DNA of 64,000 nt from Pisolithus tinctorius (GCA_024663395.1 JANFAH010000018.1:620001-684000), one strand, 5' to 3'. Counted from the stretch's first letter, positions 21,039-32,095 are shown. Translations and numbers: made by a program. Notes: a model not told the origin generated them from the letters alone.

Positions 21039-22128
21039 ATGGGTGTCAATGGAAACTGTATTCGACTGTGCGGTGGAGTACACTGAGCTGGACAACACGC
21101 ACAATCTTCTAATCATGACCGCGCTTGGCCGAATCGCCCTTTACCACATATCAACGGACAGAGGAAGTGAGTTTCCTGAAGCCACATTTTATTCATATAC
21201 TAATGGTTCTAGTATCGCTGTCTCTCCTGCGAGCCGAACCTGCTTTCGATTGTCCACGCTCGCCTGTTTTGCCAATTTCGGCCCAATTCTTCAACCATGG
21301 GCGTTCATTAATCGTGGCTTATCTGGACTCTCAAGAGCTGTACCACCTTTTTTCCCTTATTGCTTGCACGTAACCTTACTGTTGATTTTAGGGTGGCTTG
21401 GAACGTTGACCCGTGGAACCAGATCTGGAGCCATAAAATCAGGACTCGCATGTAAGTTTTCGCCTTCTGAGTTCCTTCGCTTCAAACCTTATGTACTAAT
21501 CTAGAGGAGCTACTGCATATCATGAAGAAACAAGAATGTTTCTCGTTTGGAACCTCACTGATGGCATTGACATCTATCGTCTCAGTGATAAACCAACAGC
21601 TCGTTTGCATCATGTTCGTCATTTACGGGTGACTATCCGATGTAATTGTATTTGTCAAGTCCAATTTAGTTTGGATGGCCTGGTAGCTATCACTGGCAGC
21701 GACAATGGCCAAGTAATGTTATGGGATATTCGCTCAGGCAAGCTGACGCAGAGTCTACGACACGGTAAAGGTGAGTTCTTCGTTGGCAGCCTCTCATATG
21801 TATATGTATGATCACCCACAGCACTTCGTGCAGTCCAAGTTGTCAACGTACGTCATCGAGTCTATTGATAGACGAACATCTGACCAATTAGCAAAGGAAC
21901 TCTCAGTATTACTCGTCGCAGGCTGGGAGTCATTATATTGTTAGTGGATCATCCGACCCTGCCGACAGTGCTGATACACCATTACTTCGGATATGGTCCA
22001 CTAAGGTGAGGGACAAGAGTAATAGAAGCATGTACCTTCGCATCAGAATGTTATGTTTTCTCATCACGCTACTCGCCATCTTGCGCATGGGGACCGTCTA
22101 TGTTCGATAATTTTCCGCACGCATATCT

Positions 22129-22653
22129 ACATTTTATACAAATTATGTTACCAGTTCACGGAATGCAGATCAGCATGGCGCTGCATTGCACTGGCAGCGC
22201 AGTGATGTCAGCGGCAAGTGGCTTCTGCAAAAAAAGGGAGAGACAGCGTAAACAATACACACAGACTGTGAGACATTAGCACACTGAGTTCATCGCCCGG
22301 GCACAAAGCGCGGACTTCAAGATGACTGCACGAAATTTTGCTCATGTGAGGTGAAAACAACTCAACATTTTGTAAGGGTTTACAGGACAATGAAACTGAA
22401 CATAAGATGTCAAGTAGGTCTGTAAAAACCTAAGGATAAAACAAGTCTGATCAACTTCGAGTGTTATCAATCAAATGTACGTAGGAATTATGATTACACT
22501 CTTGAAATCTAATTGTATTGAACTGGTCTACTCGACGAGAGGACGCCATGAAGTGCGATGCATGTTGCAAGCCTCAGACTACGCGCATACAACGAGGAAT
22601 TTACTGCCTGTTATGGTAGCACCTCATTATGCAGGCCATGTCACAAAGAAAAG
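22129..22653. repeat. Right arm of the long inverted repeat
   Basis: Reverse complement of 1-532. It starts about 20 bp after the stop codon of the right WD40 gene. Pairing reaches 22,653 because the left arm is cut there by the window edge. The next 50 bases could still belong to the repeat. Confidence 0.9.
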
Positions 22654-22855
22654 CCACTCATCTGGGCTTGCCTGCAAGTTTTAGCTGAGAGATTTCAAAG
22701 TAGTGCTAGGCTAAATTCAGTGTATCTTGGACATCACATCTCGTTAATGCGTGAATATAGGAAAGGTCTGCAACAAATTTACAAATATCATAGACCCCAG
22801 CATCACTATTTGGGTGCACAGCACAATTTTTCGTCCGCAAGCAGTTTGGCACTCG
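22654..22855. other. Flank of the inverted repeat with a possible CACTA terminus
   Basis: TAGTG at 22,701-22,705 would read as a CACTAC... end on the other strand and is a candidate outer border of the putative element. No gene is seen. The last CpG before the CpG-free block is at 22,854-22,855. Confidence 0.3.
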
Positions 22856-22879
22856 ATTTAGCAGTCAGTCCACAGCATC

Positions 22880-24030
22880 CTTGCCTGCTGTGTTTGCTGG
22901 TGTTTGTTGCATCAGTGGCTTTGCCAATTGGGCTGATTCTGAATGGGTGTTCTATGGTCCCCAAATGGAATTTCTGAACCCATCTCAAAAGTTTGCAGCA
23001 TTCAATGATCATGTTGAGAGTGTTGGATTTGGAACCACACCTGTCTGCACATTGGGATCTACCCACCAAAGCCTGCAATATCTAAAGTGCTCAACATTGT
23101 CTATTGGGAAAGTCACACCTTGGTCACTGTTGTCACCACAGGTCACTTGAGGAAGGATGACACTGTCCCTGTCCTTCTGTTGATGCAAGATGGAACAGCA
23201 GATGTCTTTGACATTGGTGTTCCATTCTCTAATCCCATCAGAGCATTCAAGAAACTAACCCTCTGAGTCCATTCATGCCAAATCTCTGAAGGGAATACAT
23301 TAGGTCATTCCTCAAAAATGGAGTTGACTATGCAATGATCTGTGGAGCAATGGCCTTTCAGTTCTGGTACTTCTAACAAGTAAATCAAGTTTAAGACTTG
23401 ATGAGGCTATTCATGCACAGTAACAGGTGCAGGTTATTATATCCCTATCCTTGAAAACTGCCAAGACATGCAGACAGGGGACATGTGATGCTGGTGCTAA
23501 CATATTGATTGTGGAGGACCTCCTGCCTGAAGAGGCATCTGGTTTGCACAGGAATTGCATGGAAGCTGGGTGGGTGTAGGTCACTGAATCTGGGGCCCAA
23601 AGCAAACTCATTGATGGCCTAAAGCCTTGTCCCTCATGTGGCACTGTTGATATCCCTGGGCTGGCCTCCTGTCTCATATAAAATTTTGCTTTTATGCAAG
23701 CTTTACTTTACCAGAGTATGCATGTTCAGGTCTCTCAGATGGGGACCACTTAGCCTTCCATTAAAGGGTTGCTGGACAGCAAACTTCTTGACACCATCAT
23801 TTGTATCTGAAATTCACTTTGATGCTGTCATTATCAAGAGCCACAGTCTCCATGTGTGGGCTGGTCCAGTTCCTTAGGTAGTCAAGGATGTTGGCAAAGA
23901 TTCAACATTTACAGATTCTCCTAGTCTTGTCAATACACTGGAATCTCTCAGCTCTTACATAGACAATGGGCAGATTGCCTTAACCAGCACATTTGAGAAA
24001 TGGTGGAGGAAAAGTGGCTGATGAGTGTGT
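22880..24030 (+). pseudogene. TRP5-like tryptophan synthase relic (alpha domain, fused to the very C-terminus)
   Basis: The stretch aligns base by base with the CpG-rich relic at 35,140-35,990. Shared landmarks are ACTGTCCCTGTCCTTCTG (alpha: DTVPVLL), GATGTCTTTGACATTGGTGTTCC (GADV..LGVPF), GATGCTGGTGCTAACA (DAGAN) and GTTGATATCCCTGGGCTGGC. Multiple stops and frame changes mark it as dead. The alpha part runs to about 23,880. Directly after it comes the C-terminal beta signature ISQLL..QWADCLN..I (about 23,940-24,000), so most of the beta domain is deleted. It lies tail-to-tail with NLR1 and has lost every CpG. Confidence 0.75.
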
Positions 24031-24299
24031 GCAAGATGTGAGTCATTGAATTTAGGATAAAATGTGCATTTGAGGTGGTTGATGAGTGAGGTGGGTAATT
24101 ACTCAGGTGTTTGATACCAATACAACTGCCAATGCAACATTCTATTGTTCATACTGTACTTGGTGTGTAGAATACAAAGTCAGTGACAAGGATAAAGTGC
24201 ATATGTATCAACACTAGGAAATGTATTTGAAACATTCTTGCCATTTGTTTCCATGGACCATTTGACTCAAGTCCAGTTCCACACATCCTCTAGGAATGA

Positions 24300-27200
24300 T
24301 TAATTTGGTTTGCATGAAATAAAATGGGGTCTGCAAAGATGTAGGTATCCATAAAAGCAATCTCCCCTGTGGGCCTCTGATCCAGCCATCAGGTACAGCA
24401 GGACTGGTTGAGATATGTCCTCCAATGTTTGGTCATCAAGAAGTTGTCCACTGTCAGGTAATGCATGTGATGAGACTGAAGAAAAGCAAATGGGATGTGT
24501 CCCATGGATCTGAGTGGCTGTCAGAATAAAGTCAGATACTGTGGCAGCATGAATACAGATAGCTGTAAATAATGTACTCACCATTGACATGTAACATGGT
24601 AGGATGACCATTTCCATCTCCTGAGATCCCAACAGCTTCACCCACTGAGCCAGAGATAATCATGTTGCCATCAGGGGAGAATGCAACTGAGTGGGCATCC
24701 TGAGTATGTGCCTTCAGAGGGCTGCCAATCTGATCTCCACTCTTTGCATCCCAGACCCTCACAGTGTTGTCCTCTGAGCCTGAGACAATCCTGTTGCCAT
24801 CAGGGGAGAATGCAACTGAGGTGACATCCCAAGTATGCCCCTTCAGAGGGCTGCCAATCTGATCTCCACTCTTTGCATCCCAGACCCTCACAGTGTTGTC
24901 CCAAGAGCCTGAGACAATCCTGTTGCCATCAGGGGAGAATGCAACTGACCTGACATAAGAAGTATGCCCCTTCAGAGGGCTGCCAATCTGATCTCCACTC
25001 TTTGCATCCCAGACCCTCACAGTGTTGTCCCAAGAGCCTGAGACAATCCTGTTGCCATCAGGGGAGAATGCAACTGAGGTGACATAATAAGTATGCCCCT
25101 TCAGAGGGCTGCCAATCTGATCTCCACTCTTTGCATCCCAGACCCTCACAGTGTTGTCCCAAGAGCCTGAGACAATCCTGTTGCCATCAGGGGAGAATGC
25201 AACTGAGGTGACATAAGAAGTATGCCCCTTCAGAGGGCTGCCAATCTGATCTCCACTCTTTGCATCCCAGACCCTCACAGTGTTGTCCCAAGAGCCTGAG
25301 ACAATCCTGTTGCCATCAGGGGAGAATGCAACTGAGGTGACATAATAAGTATGCCCCTTCAGAGGGCTGCCAATCTGATCTCCACTCTTTGCATCCCAGA
25401 CCCTCACAGTGTTGTCCCAAGAGCCTGAGACAATCCTGTTGCCATCAGGGGAGAATGCAACTGAGGTGACCCAATTACTATGCCCCTTCAGAGGGCTGCC
25501 AATCTGATCTCCACTCTTTGCATCCCAGACCCTCACAGTGTTGTCCCAAGAGCCTGAGACAATCCTGTTGCCATCAGGGCAGAATGCAACTGAGGTGACA
25601 TATTCAGTATGCCCCTTCAGAGGGCTGCCAGTCTGATCTCCACTCTTTGCATCCCAGACCCTCACAGTGTTGTCCAAAGAGCCTGAGACAATCCTGTTGC
25701 CATCAGGGGAGAATGCAACTGAGGTGACATCCCAAGTATGCCCCTTCAGAGGGCTGCCAATCTGATCTCCACTCTTTGCATCCCACACCCTCACAGTGTT
25801 GTCCCTTGAGCCTGAGACAATCCTGTTGCCATCAGGGGAGAATGCAACTGAGGTGACATTCTTTGTATGCCCCTTCAGAGGGCTGCCAATCTGATCTCCA
25901 CTCTTTGCATCCCAGACCCTCACAGTGTTGTCCTGAGAACCTGAGACAATCCTGTTGCCATCAGGGGAGAATGCAACTGAGGTGACACCCCAAGTATGCC
26001 CCTCCAGAGGGTTGCCAATCTGATCTCCACTCTTTGCATCCCAGACCCTCACAGTGTTGTCCTCTGAGCCTGTGACAATCCTGTTGCCATCAGGGGAGAA
26101 TGCAACTGAGGTGACAAAACCAGTATGCCCCTGTAGGGCAAGCTGTACAGCTGGCCAGTATTGGAGACCCCCCTGAGCAACTTGCACAAGGTGGGAGAAT
26201 TTGCACATAAGTTGTTTGGAAAACAAGGTTGTAGAAGGTGCAAAGGGCAATGCAGACAGGTATAGGTGTGGTGCACTGCATGAAATTGCTGTGGTGAAGC
26301 ATTGCAAAAATTTGACCCCATCCATTGCTAATGCTGCTGGTTCTTCACAACCTTCATGACCCTTTACATGACATCAGATGACATTAAATGCCACTCTGCA
26401 ACTGAAGTACTTACATGTAACCATCTGCCTGTGATTGCAAGAGAGGATTCAGCACTCCCCATTGCTCCAAGAAGGCTGAGAGCCTCAATCCAGAACAGGA
26501 TTTTTTCATTCTCTACAATGGCCTGCACAGATGTTGCAAGGCACGAGTCAAATTTGGCCATTTCCAAATGCTCTGCCCAAAATTTGCAAGAGTAGGACAA
26601 GTGTTGTGAAATATTTGCCTTGATTCTCTCGGCCAAATCGGGAATCTGGGAGTTGCGGACGTACGAGTTTTCAAGCCTGCAGATATTGAAACGCAGCTCC
26701 TTGGCGAGCACTTGCAACGAGGCATAGGCTAGATTACTCGACTCAGAAGTGTCGATGAAGTAGACCCCACTTCGTGAATGATCGGTTAGGAAGTCATAAA
26801 AGGATGCATGGAGAGGTCGAACAGGAGATGTGTGGTCAGCAATACCACCCAGCACTGGAGCCATGAACTGAAGGATTATGACTACATCATAGTGGTCTTC
26901 TTTATTGGGGAACAGACTGCGCATATGATTCAACGCCGCCAAGGGTAAAGGTTCCAACATCGTCAGAAGCTGCTGCATGACAGAGCGGAACCGCAGAAAT
27001 GGTGTCCCTGACTTCGGCACGACGCTGTCTAGGATGGTAGCATACATGCCATCCAAAAGTGTCTTCCCCTCGACCGATGGGATGGCTATTAGGCTCCTGA
27101 ATCGTTCTTCCACAGTTTCACCAAAGGCACGATTCGGGTCGACAAACTCGCAGGCCAGACGTGCCCATTCGAACAAACCATTCGACTTGTGAACAATCTG

Positions 27201-29105
27201 CTGTATCTCCGTAGGCCCAATACTGTCTTTGAGACTAAGAAGTTCCTTGGAAACGAATAAAGTGATGTCACGCTGCGCCAGCTCCGCAGGGACATCGTCC
27301 AGACACATCGCTCTGACGTTCATGGCATCCCTTAGAGCACGTTCAATGTCCGGTAATGCTCGGGACGTTAGCAAGACGCAAAAATTCGGCGGCATGTTGG
27401 CGGCTTCCTTCGACGTCAGAAGCGACAGAATATGCTTCCTCGATAAGACCTCCCTGCTTTCGTCCAACGCATCGATCACCACCACTACATTCCCAATAAT
27501 GGAACCTGCAGCCTTGGACAACGGCTCCAAGATCAGTTTTTGCCACTGTTGCAACAAGTCAGACGTCGTCTTCAGAGAGGGGTCTTCAGCGAGGACACGA
27601 CCTAATGCTCGTCGAAAAGCGGGGTAACGGCCGGCCAGATCATGGGACATAGTCGTCAGCATCTTTTCTTCCCGACGCTCAGCCTGCCTGTCACAGGAAA
27701 AACAAAAGCAAGACCCAAGCCCTCCCACGTCCTTGAGCCAAGATGCAATGGTATGGGCGATCGCAGATTTGCCCCTTCCAGCTTGCCCGTGAAGCCATAA
27801 AATGCGTCGGGCGTCGGGGTGAGTATCATTGACCCAGTTGATGATGTCCTGCAGAATCTCTGTCCTCATGTTCTCTAGGCATTTCTTCATCGTATTCAAG
27901 CCCGCCCCGCCTGCGTAAGCCATGCCCTCCATGTTCAGGTCCTCAAGAACGCGATACACGTTGATCTGGATGTCACGGGTCTGGCAGTCGCGGTATTGCT
28001 GCACCAACTCCTCTAGAGTCTTGGTGTAGTCGTAGATAGCAGTCTGCGTCTCAGACATTATGTTCTTTCCGAGTCTCTTCCCTGAGAAAGTATGAGGACA
28101 GAATCTCAACGAGACAACAACAGACGTACAAAAGTTTGTTGTTTCTGAATAATCTCTGATGAACTGCGCACAGGCATTGATTACCTGCGCGATTTTCGCC
28201 AACGGGACTCTCATGGTATCAATGTTCTTGATGGTGTCGTCTTTCAAAAGGAAAGCGTACACAGAGCCGACTTTTTTCAAGAGCTCCGAAATCGCACTAT
28301 CGAGGTTCGCTTGCGTAATGATCAACTGGCGCAAGGGTGGTGTGAGTAAACAAAGTAGATAAAGAACTCGTAGTCATACTTGGGAAGCGGCCGTGAGAAT
28401 GCTCAATGCTATCTGCGCGTAAGGGTGCACCTGCGCGGGGTTGTTCAGTCGCGGGATAGATGCAAGAAAAAGCCTACGCACGTTTGCAATAGTGGTGACT
28501 ACACTGTTAAAGATCTTCAGAGGTTGGAGATAGTTGCTACTCAAGTTCCCAAGGTCAGCAACTGCGGTACTGGTCTGTGCGACCATGTCGACAGCGATTT
28601 CGCCAGCACGTGGGATCGGTTTTATGCTCTCGACAAGTTGTCGAGCAACATCGAGGTCATCACCCACCGAAACTGGGTCAGGATCAGGACCTGCTTTACT
28701 GGGCAGCTCTCGAGTCTGAAAGATGGACGCTTAGCATTGTTGCAGTGCCGGACGTCGTAGATCACCTACATCAACATCGTGGGCAACTTGTCGTGGTTCG
28801 GGGTCTTCCTGAGCCCCTTCAGAAACAATGGGATCGGCAGAGGAACTTGACGGGCCTCGGTGAGACCGGATGAAGTGACTTTTCATAGCGGCCAGTTTGC
28901 CCTTGAAACCATGGCCCGAATGCCCAGGATTCGATGCAGTGCCTCCGACAGCAGCCTCGGACTGCCCTTGAGACTTGTGTTTGACCGATCCATTAGTCTG
29001 GTGCGTTGGTAAAAACAGATTGCTTACTGGAGGGACGTTAGATGCTGATGAGGAAGACTTTCCAATATACGGCAAACGACGTTCCTTTGGTTGGAGTCTG
29101 GCCAT
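24300..29105 (-). pseudogene. NLR1: NACHT-WD40 NLR protein, 12 WD40 units, C-terminal frameshift
   Basis: Exons: 29105-28770, 28715-28380, 28325-28130, 28081-26415, 26361-24582 and 24538-24300 (1517 codons). Exon 1 is basic and disordered (MARLQPKERRLPYIGKS). Exons 2-3 form a helical N-terminal domain of the kind seen in agaric NLRs (HPYAQIALSILTAASQ, MRVPLAKIAQVINACAQFI). NACHT is in exon 4, with Walker A GQAGRGKSAIAHT and Walker B VVVVIDALDES. Exon 5 holds twelve 43-residue WD40 units. In fungi such proteins act in heterokaryon incompatibility or non-self recognition (HET-E/HET-D type), with the propeller as sensor. In the last exon one G is missing after 24,393 relative to NLR2, so the usual C-terminus (DGW..GPQG..LLWIP) shifts frame and ends in CKPN. 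Confidence 0.9.
24640..26138 (-). repeat. WD40 tandem array of NLR1, 12 x 129 bp
   Basis: Units follow GHTxxVTSVAFSPDGNRIVSG, then SxDNTVRVWDAKSGDQIG, then SPLK. The DNA is nearly identical between units. Variation concentrates at the two residues after GHT (GF, WG, KN, WD, EY, NW, YY, SY, YY, SY, WD, QD) and at the residue after SGS (E, Q, R, L, W, V). Exon length exceeds that of NLR3 by exactly four units. Confidence 0.92.
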
Positions 29106-29320
29106 TGAGGAATCGGTAGTTTGGAAGTGATATGTACTGCGAGTTGGATTGCAATGTTGTTTGGGTATTGAGACGAGCAGTGGTGGTTGCGTGCTGTGTA
29201 GTATGGAAAGCCGGACAACCGCGCTTTGTTTGGCAGGTGATTTTTGTGCTGATGTCGAACGTGCGGTACGTTTTTCGAAGTTTCGAAGTTCTGTCAGCAG
29301 GGGGACACCAGACACTGCGG

Positions 29321-29655
29321 TAGTGCAGTCATTGGTCATGCGGTAGTGCAGTTGTTGGTCACGCAGTAGTGCAGTCATTGGTCACGCGGTAGTGCAGTTG
29401 TTGGTCACACAGTAGTGCAGTTGTTGGTCATGCAGTAGTGCAGTCATTGGTCACGCGGTAGTGCAGTCGTTGGTCACGCAGTAGTGCAGTCATTGGTCAT
29501 GCAGTAGTGCAGTCATTGGTCACGTGGTAGTGCAGTCGTTGGTCATGCAGTCATGCAGAACTTGGATGTGCAGTAGCACAGATAATGGACCTGCGGTAAG
29601 GCAGATGATGGACGTGCAGTAGCATGAATGTTGGACATGCGGGAGTACAGATGCC
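29321..29655. repeat. 23-bp minisatellite, left subterminal array
   Basis: About 14 head-to-tail copies of a unit like GTAGTGCAGTCATTGGTCA followed by TGCG. The first ten are well conserved, with C/T changes in the TCATT/TCGTT and CACGCG/CATGCA positions. The inner four are degenerate. It is mirrored at the other end of the element. Confidence 0.9.
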
Positions 29656-30411
29656 AGAGGCGCATTCAACAAACATTGCAGTACGAAAATGCAAACCACC
29701 AATCCCCTTTAAGTTGCATAACAGTGAGACTACAAATTAAACAAGTACCACAAAAAGAACCCTTCTGCAAGAGGGAGGCCAAGCCATGCAAGTACGAGAG
29801 CAAAATCCTGCTCAGTGTGTGAGGTTAAGTAGAGTTCCACAATACTCATGATGGCTGACTGAATGTAACCATGAGCCTGTAAATACTTTAGTGTGTGGAC
29901 TCCGAGAACCTCAGTGGCAGGCTTAGGAGGGGGAATGCAATCTGACTGATAGAATTGACTTTCTATGACACCACGCAAGTTGCACACATAGCTATAGATG
30001 ATAGGGGAGGGCTTGACATCACCAGCCCATACCATGTTAGGGCCACTACCTAAAATAAGTGAGCAAGTTACTTGCAAAGCAGAAGAAAAAAAAATACTGG
30101 CATCCTTTTGACTCATACTTAACACAACAGGGGGGCAGGAGTTGGAGCAGGAAGGGGAGGAGGAGTAGTGCAGAGGACACCTGATGTGAAGTTAGACATG
30201 TGGAAGGAATCAGAATAAGAGCTGTTACCTTTATACCCTTGAACTTCTGATAGAAGATCATCAATGCCCTTGGCAATCATGAACACTAGTGCATCCCAAA
30301 ATGTAGATGTCTCTCCCCAGCATGGAAAGAGGAAACCTCGGAGAGCACTTATCACAGATTCCTTGTAGATATGCATGTCAATGTGATGAAATGCAGGTAA
30401 AAAAAATGACT

Positions 30412-31446
30412 CACTTTGTATGGTGTATGCCTACACAGTTTCCAACAATGACTGTGTAGAATCGTGGTGGGTAAGGATGTTGAAACACTCTGTCCGCCCA
30501 TGCCCAGTGCCCTTCTGGAATAACGGAGTTGGATTCGCACACTAGCCTTGTTGCCTGGAAGGCATATGCATCATGAACACTCCCAGGATGGCTGAGCCTG
30601 TAGTCTATGATTTGGAGGTTATGTGGCATCACAACGAGCTATGGTAATCAAGAGGTTCATGCTACATCTGTCTATTATCTGCACACGCACCTGACAATTG
30701 AGTGAGTAGTTGCATTTTCTGTCATAAAATGTCTTGCTGTATATGCTGTGCTTGGACATTAATTTTACAGCTGAGCCATCAACTGCGAAGACCCCATTTT
30801 GCCAAGCTGCACAAGCATGTTTCTCCACAAACGTTCTCACATTCTCCATTTCAATGTCATCCACATCCAGAAAATATATGAACTTGTCGTGCTGGTCAAG
30901 CAGCGCAATCATGACCCAGTGAGTACAGTTGATGACAGATCCTACACTGACACCCACCCACTGCCTGACATCCTCTGGTGTGACAGCATTCCCATAGTGT
31001 CCTGCACGGTTCAAGAAAATTGCAAGTTGCAATGCAACAGGAAGCTGTTGATTTTGTGAGTTGTTCTTGAAGATTGGATGATTGCTAATCTGATCTAGGA
31101 TAAAATCAAAAGTATTTGGGTCAACATGAAGTATCTTGTGAAATAACTCCAGGCAATGATCTGCAAAGTGTGGCAGGAGTTGTATTTGTGGAGCATGCAT
31201 TAGAGATGCATCCAGCTTGAACAAGACATGTGCCACATGGGCCTCTTCACTAAGGGCCTCAATCACATCAAGAAGACAAGCATAATGCACGTCCCATTTG
31301 GTGACTGAGCTGACAGAGTCAGAGATTGAGTCAAAAGTATCTTCGGAACATGACAAGGACAGGGTAAGTGGAGTCAGTGGTGTGATTATAATGGGGCTAA
31401 TGATCTCTGATCCCAACAGTGACTCCTCCACATCAGAGCCCTGCAT
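30412..31446 (-). pseudogene. HARBI1-like DDE_Tnp_4 transposase, probably truncated
   Basis: The frame 31446-30619 has the N-terminal helix-turn-helix region (NNSQNQQLPVALQLAIFLNR, HYGNAVTPEDVRQWVGVSVG) and the first catalytic Asp motif (FAVDGSAVKL), then FYDRKCNYSLNCQV. After a frame change near 30,620 the second motif is visible (HPGSVHDAYAF), with HWAWADRVF. A further shift gives a weak TPYK-like remnant. I could not find the usual third-acidic block (R.EH..G.LK.RF). Downstream frames to 29,730 (for example ESVISALRGFLFPCWGE and GPNMVWAGDVKPSP) are unrecognised and may be replaced or unrelated sequence. Likely inactive. Confidence 0.7.
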
Positions 31447-31829
31447 GTTCTCGAGTCAAGTGTGGGTGACTTCCACTGCTAACTTGCCAAGGTCATCAAG
31501 CAGCTGCTGTCATTTAGACTTGCGGGGCATCCTCAGGGTATTGGGATAACTGATTGTTAGATTACGAAGGAATTGATATATGCACATAGTTGAAATTCTA
31601 TGCAGTGTGCTATTGTTACATGAAGTATGATGGGCTACAGACTTTGAGAGAAGCAGTACCTTGCGGGCCGGTGGGCAGAGGTTGAAAATTCCATAAATGG
31701 ATGTCTTTCATAAGCATGGCCGAGCTTGTCCATAGCACAACTACTAGTACAACCATAGCACTCCATAGCCTGTCCATAGCGCATCCATAGCCTACTCTGA
31801 GCACCACTACTGTATGTCCACTGCACGTT

Positions 31830-32095
31830 GGTCATCTGTACTACTGTGTTGGTCATTTGTACTACCGTTTGCCCGTCATGTGCCCTACCACACGTCCGTC
31901 ATCTGCCCTACCGCACGTCCGTCATCTGCCTTACCGCACGTCCGTCATCTGTGCTACTGCACGTCCAAGTTCTGCGTGACTGCGTGACCAACGACTGCAC
32001 TACCACGTGACCAATAACTGCACTACCACGTGACCAACGACTGCACTACCGCGTGACCAACGACTGCACTACCGCAGTGTCTGGTGTCCCCCTGC
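31830..32095. repeat. 23-bp minisatellite, right subterminal array (inverted)
   Basis: Same 23-bp family in reverse orientation (ACTGCACTACCACGTGACCA...), well conserved near the terminus and decaying inward. Symmetric subterminal arrays suggest transposase-binding sites. Confidence 0.85.

Larger units (their letters stand above)
12516..22110 (+). pseudogene. WD40-membrane gene (right paralogue) split by a retrotransposon
   Basis: Exons: 12516-12642, 12699-12883, 12933-12948 continuing at 21044-21166, then 21213-21339, 21392-21451, 21505-21770, 21822-21847 and 21892-22110. Skipping the element plus one 5-bp duplication, the sum is 1149 nt: 382 codons and a stop with no break. Features in order are a WD40 blade (EGHKGPINSASFSEDGNYL, then VIVWDIRNG), a middle region (WRFNKAS, FNHGRSLIVAYL), a second blade (SLDGLVAITGSDNGQVMLWD), LLRIWSTK, and a C-terminal hydrophobic segment (MLCFLITLLAIL). 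It mirrors the left paralogue block for block but is clearly diverged in sequence. Apart from the insertion it is intact, so disruption should be recent. Role unknown; probably a membrane-tethered scaffold. Confidence 0.85.
22856..26543. other. CpG-free block 1 (about 3.7 kb)
   Basis: I read every line of this interval on the plus strand and found no CG dinucleotide. It covers a TRP5-like relic, the 3' part of NLR1 and its whole WD40 exon. CpGs resume at 26,544 inside the NACHT-bearing exon and are then frequent. Confidence 0.9.

Noticed and set aside
24640..26138. WD40 arrays as assembly artefacts
   Set aside because: Units carry distinct residues at set positions, exon lengths are exact multiples, and frames and splice sites fit; long reads would still be a useful check.
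22856..26543. CpG absence caused by codon preference of WD40 proteins
   Set aside because: The same absence extends through dead TRP5 sequence and non-coding flank, while a CpG-rich version of that TRP5 sequence exists at 35 kb.
28380..28873. Plus-strand frames opposite the NLR1 5' exons
   Set aside because: Antisense shadows of verified NLR exons.
29321..29655. Possible CRISPR array
   Set aside because: Units are directly adjacent 23-bp repeats without unique spacers, in a eukaryotic transposon end; it is a minisatellite.
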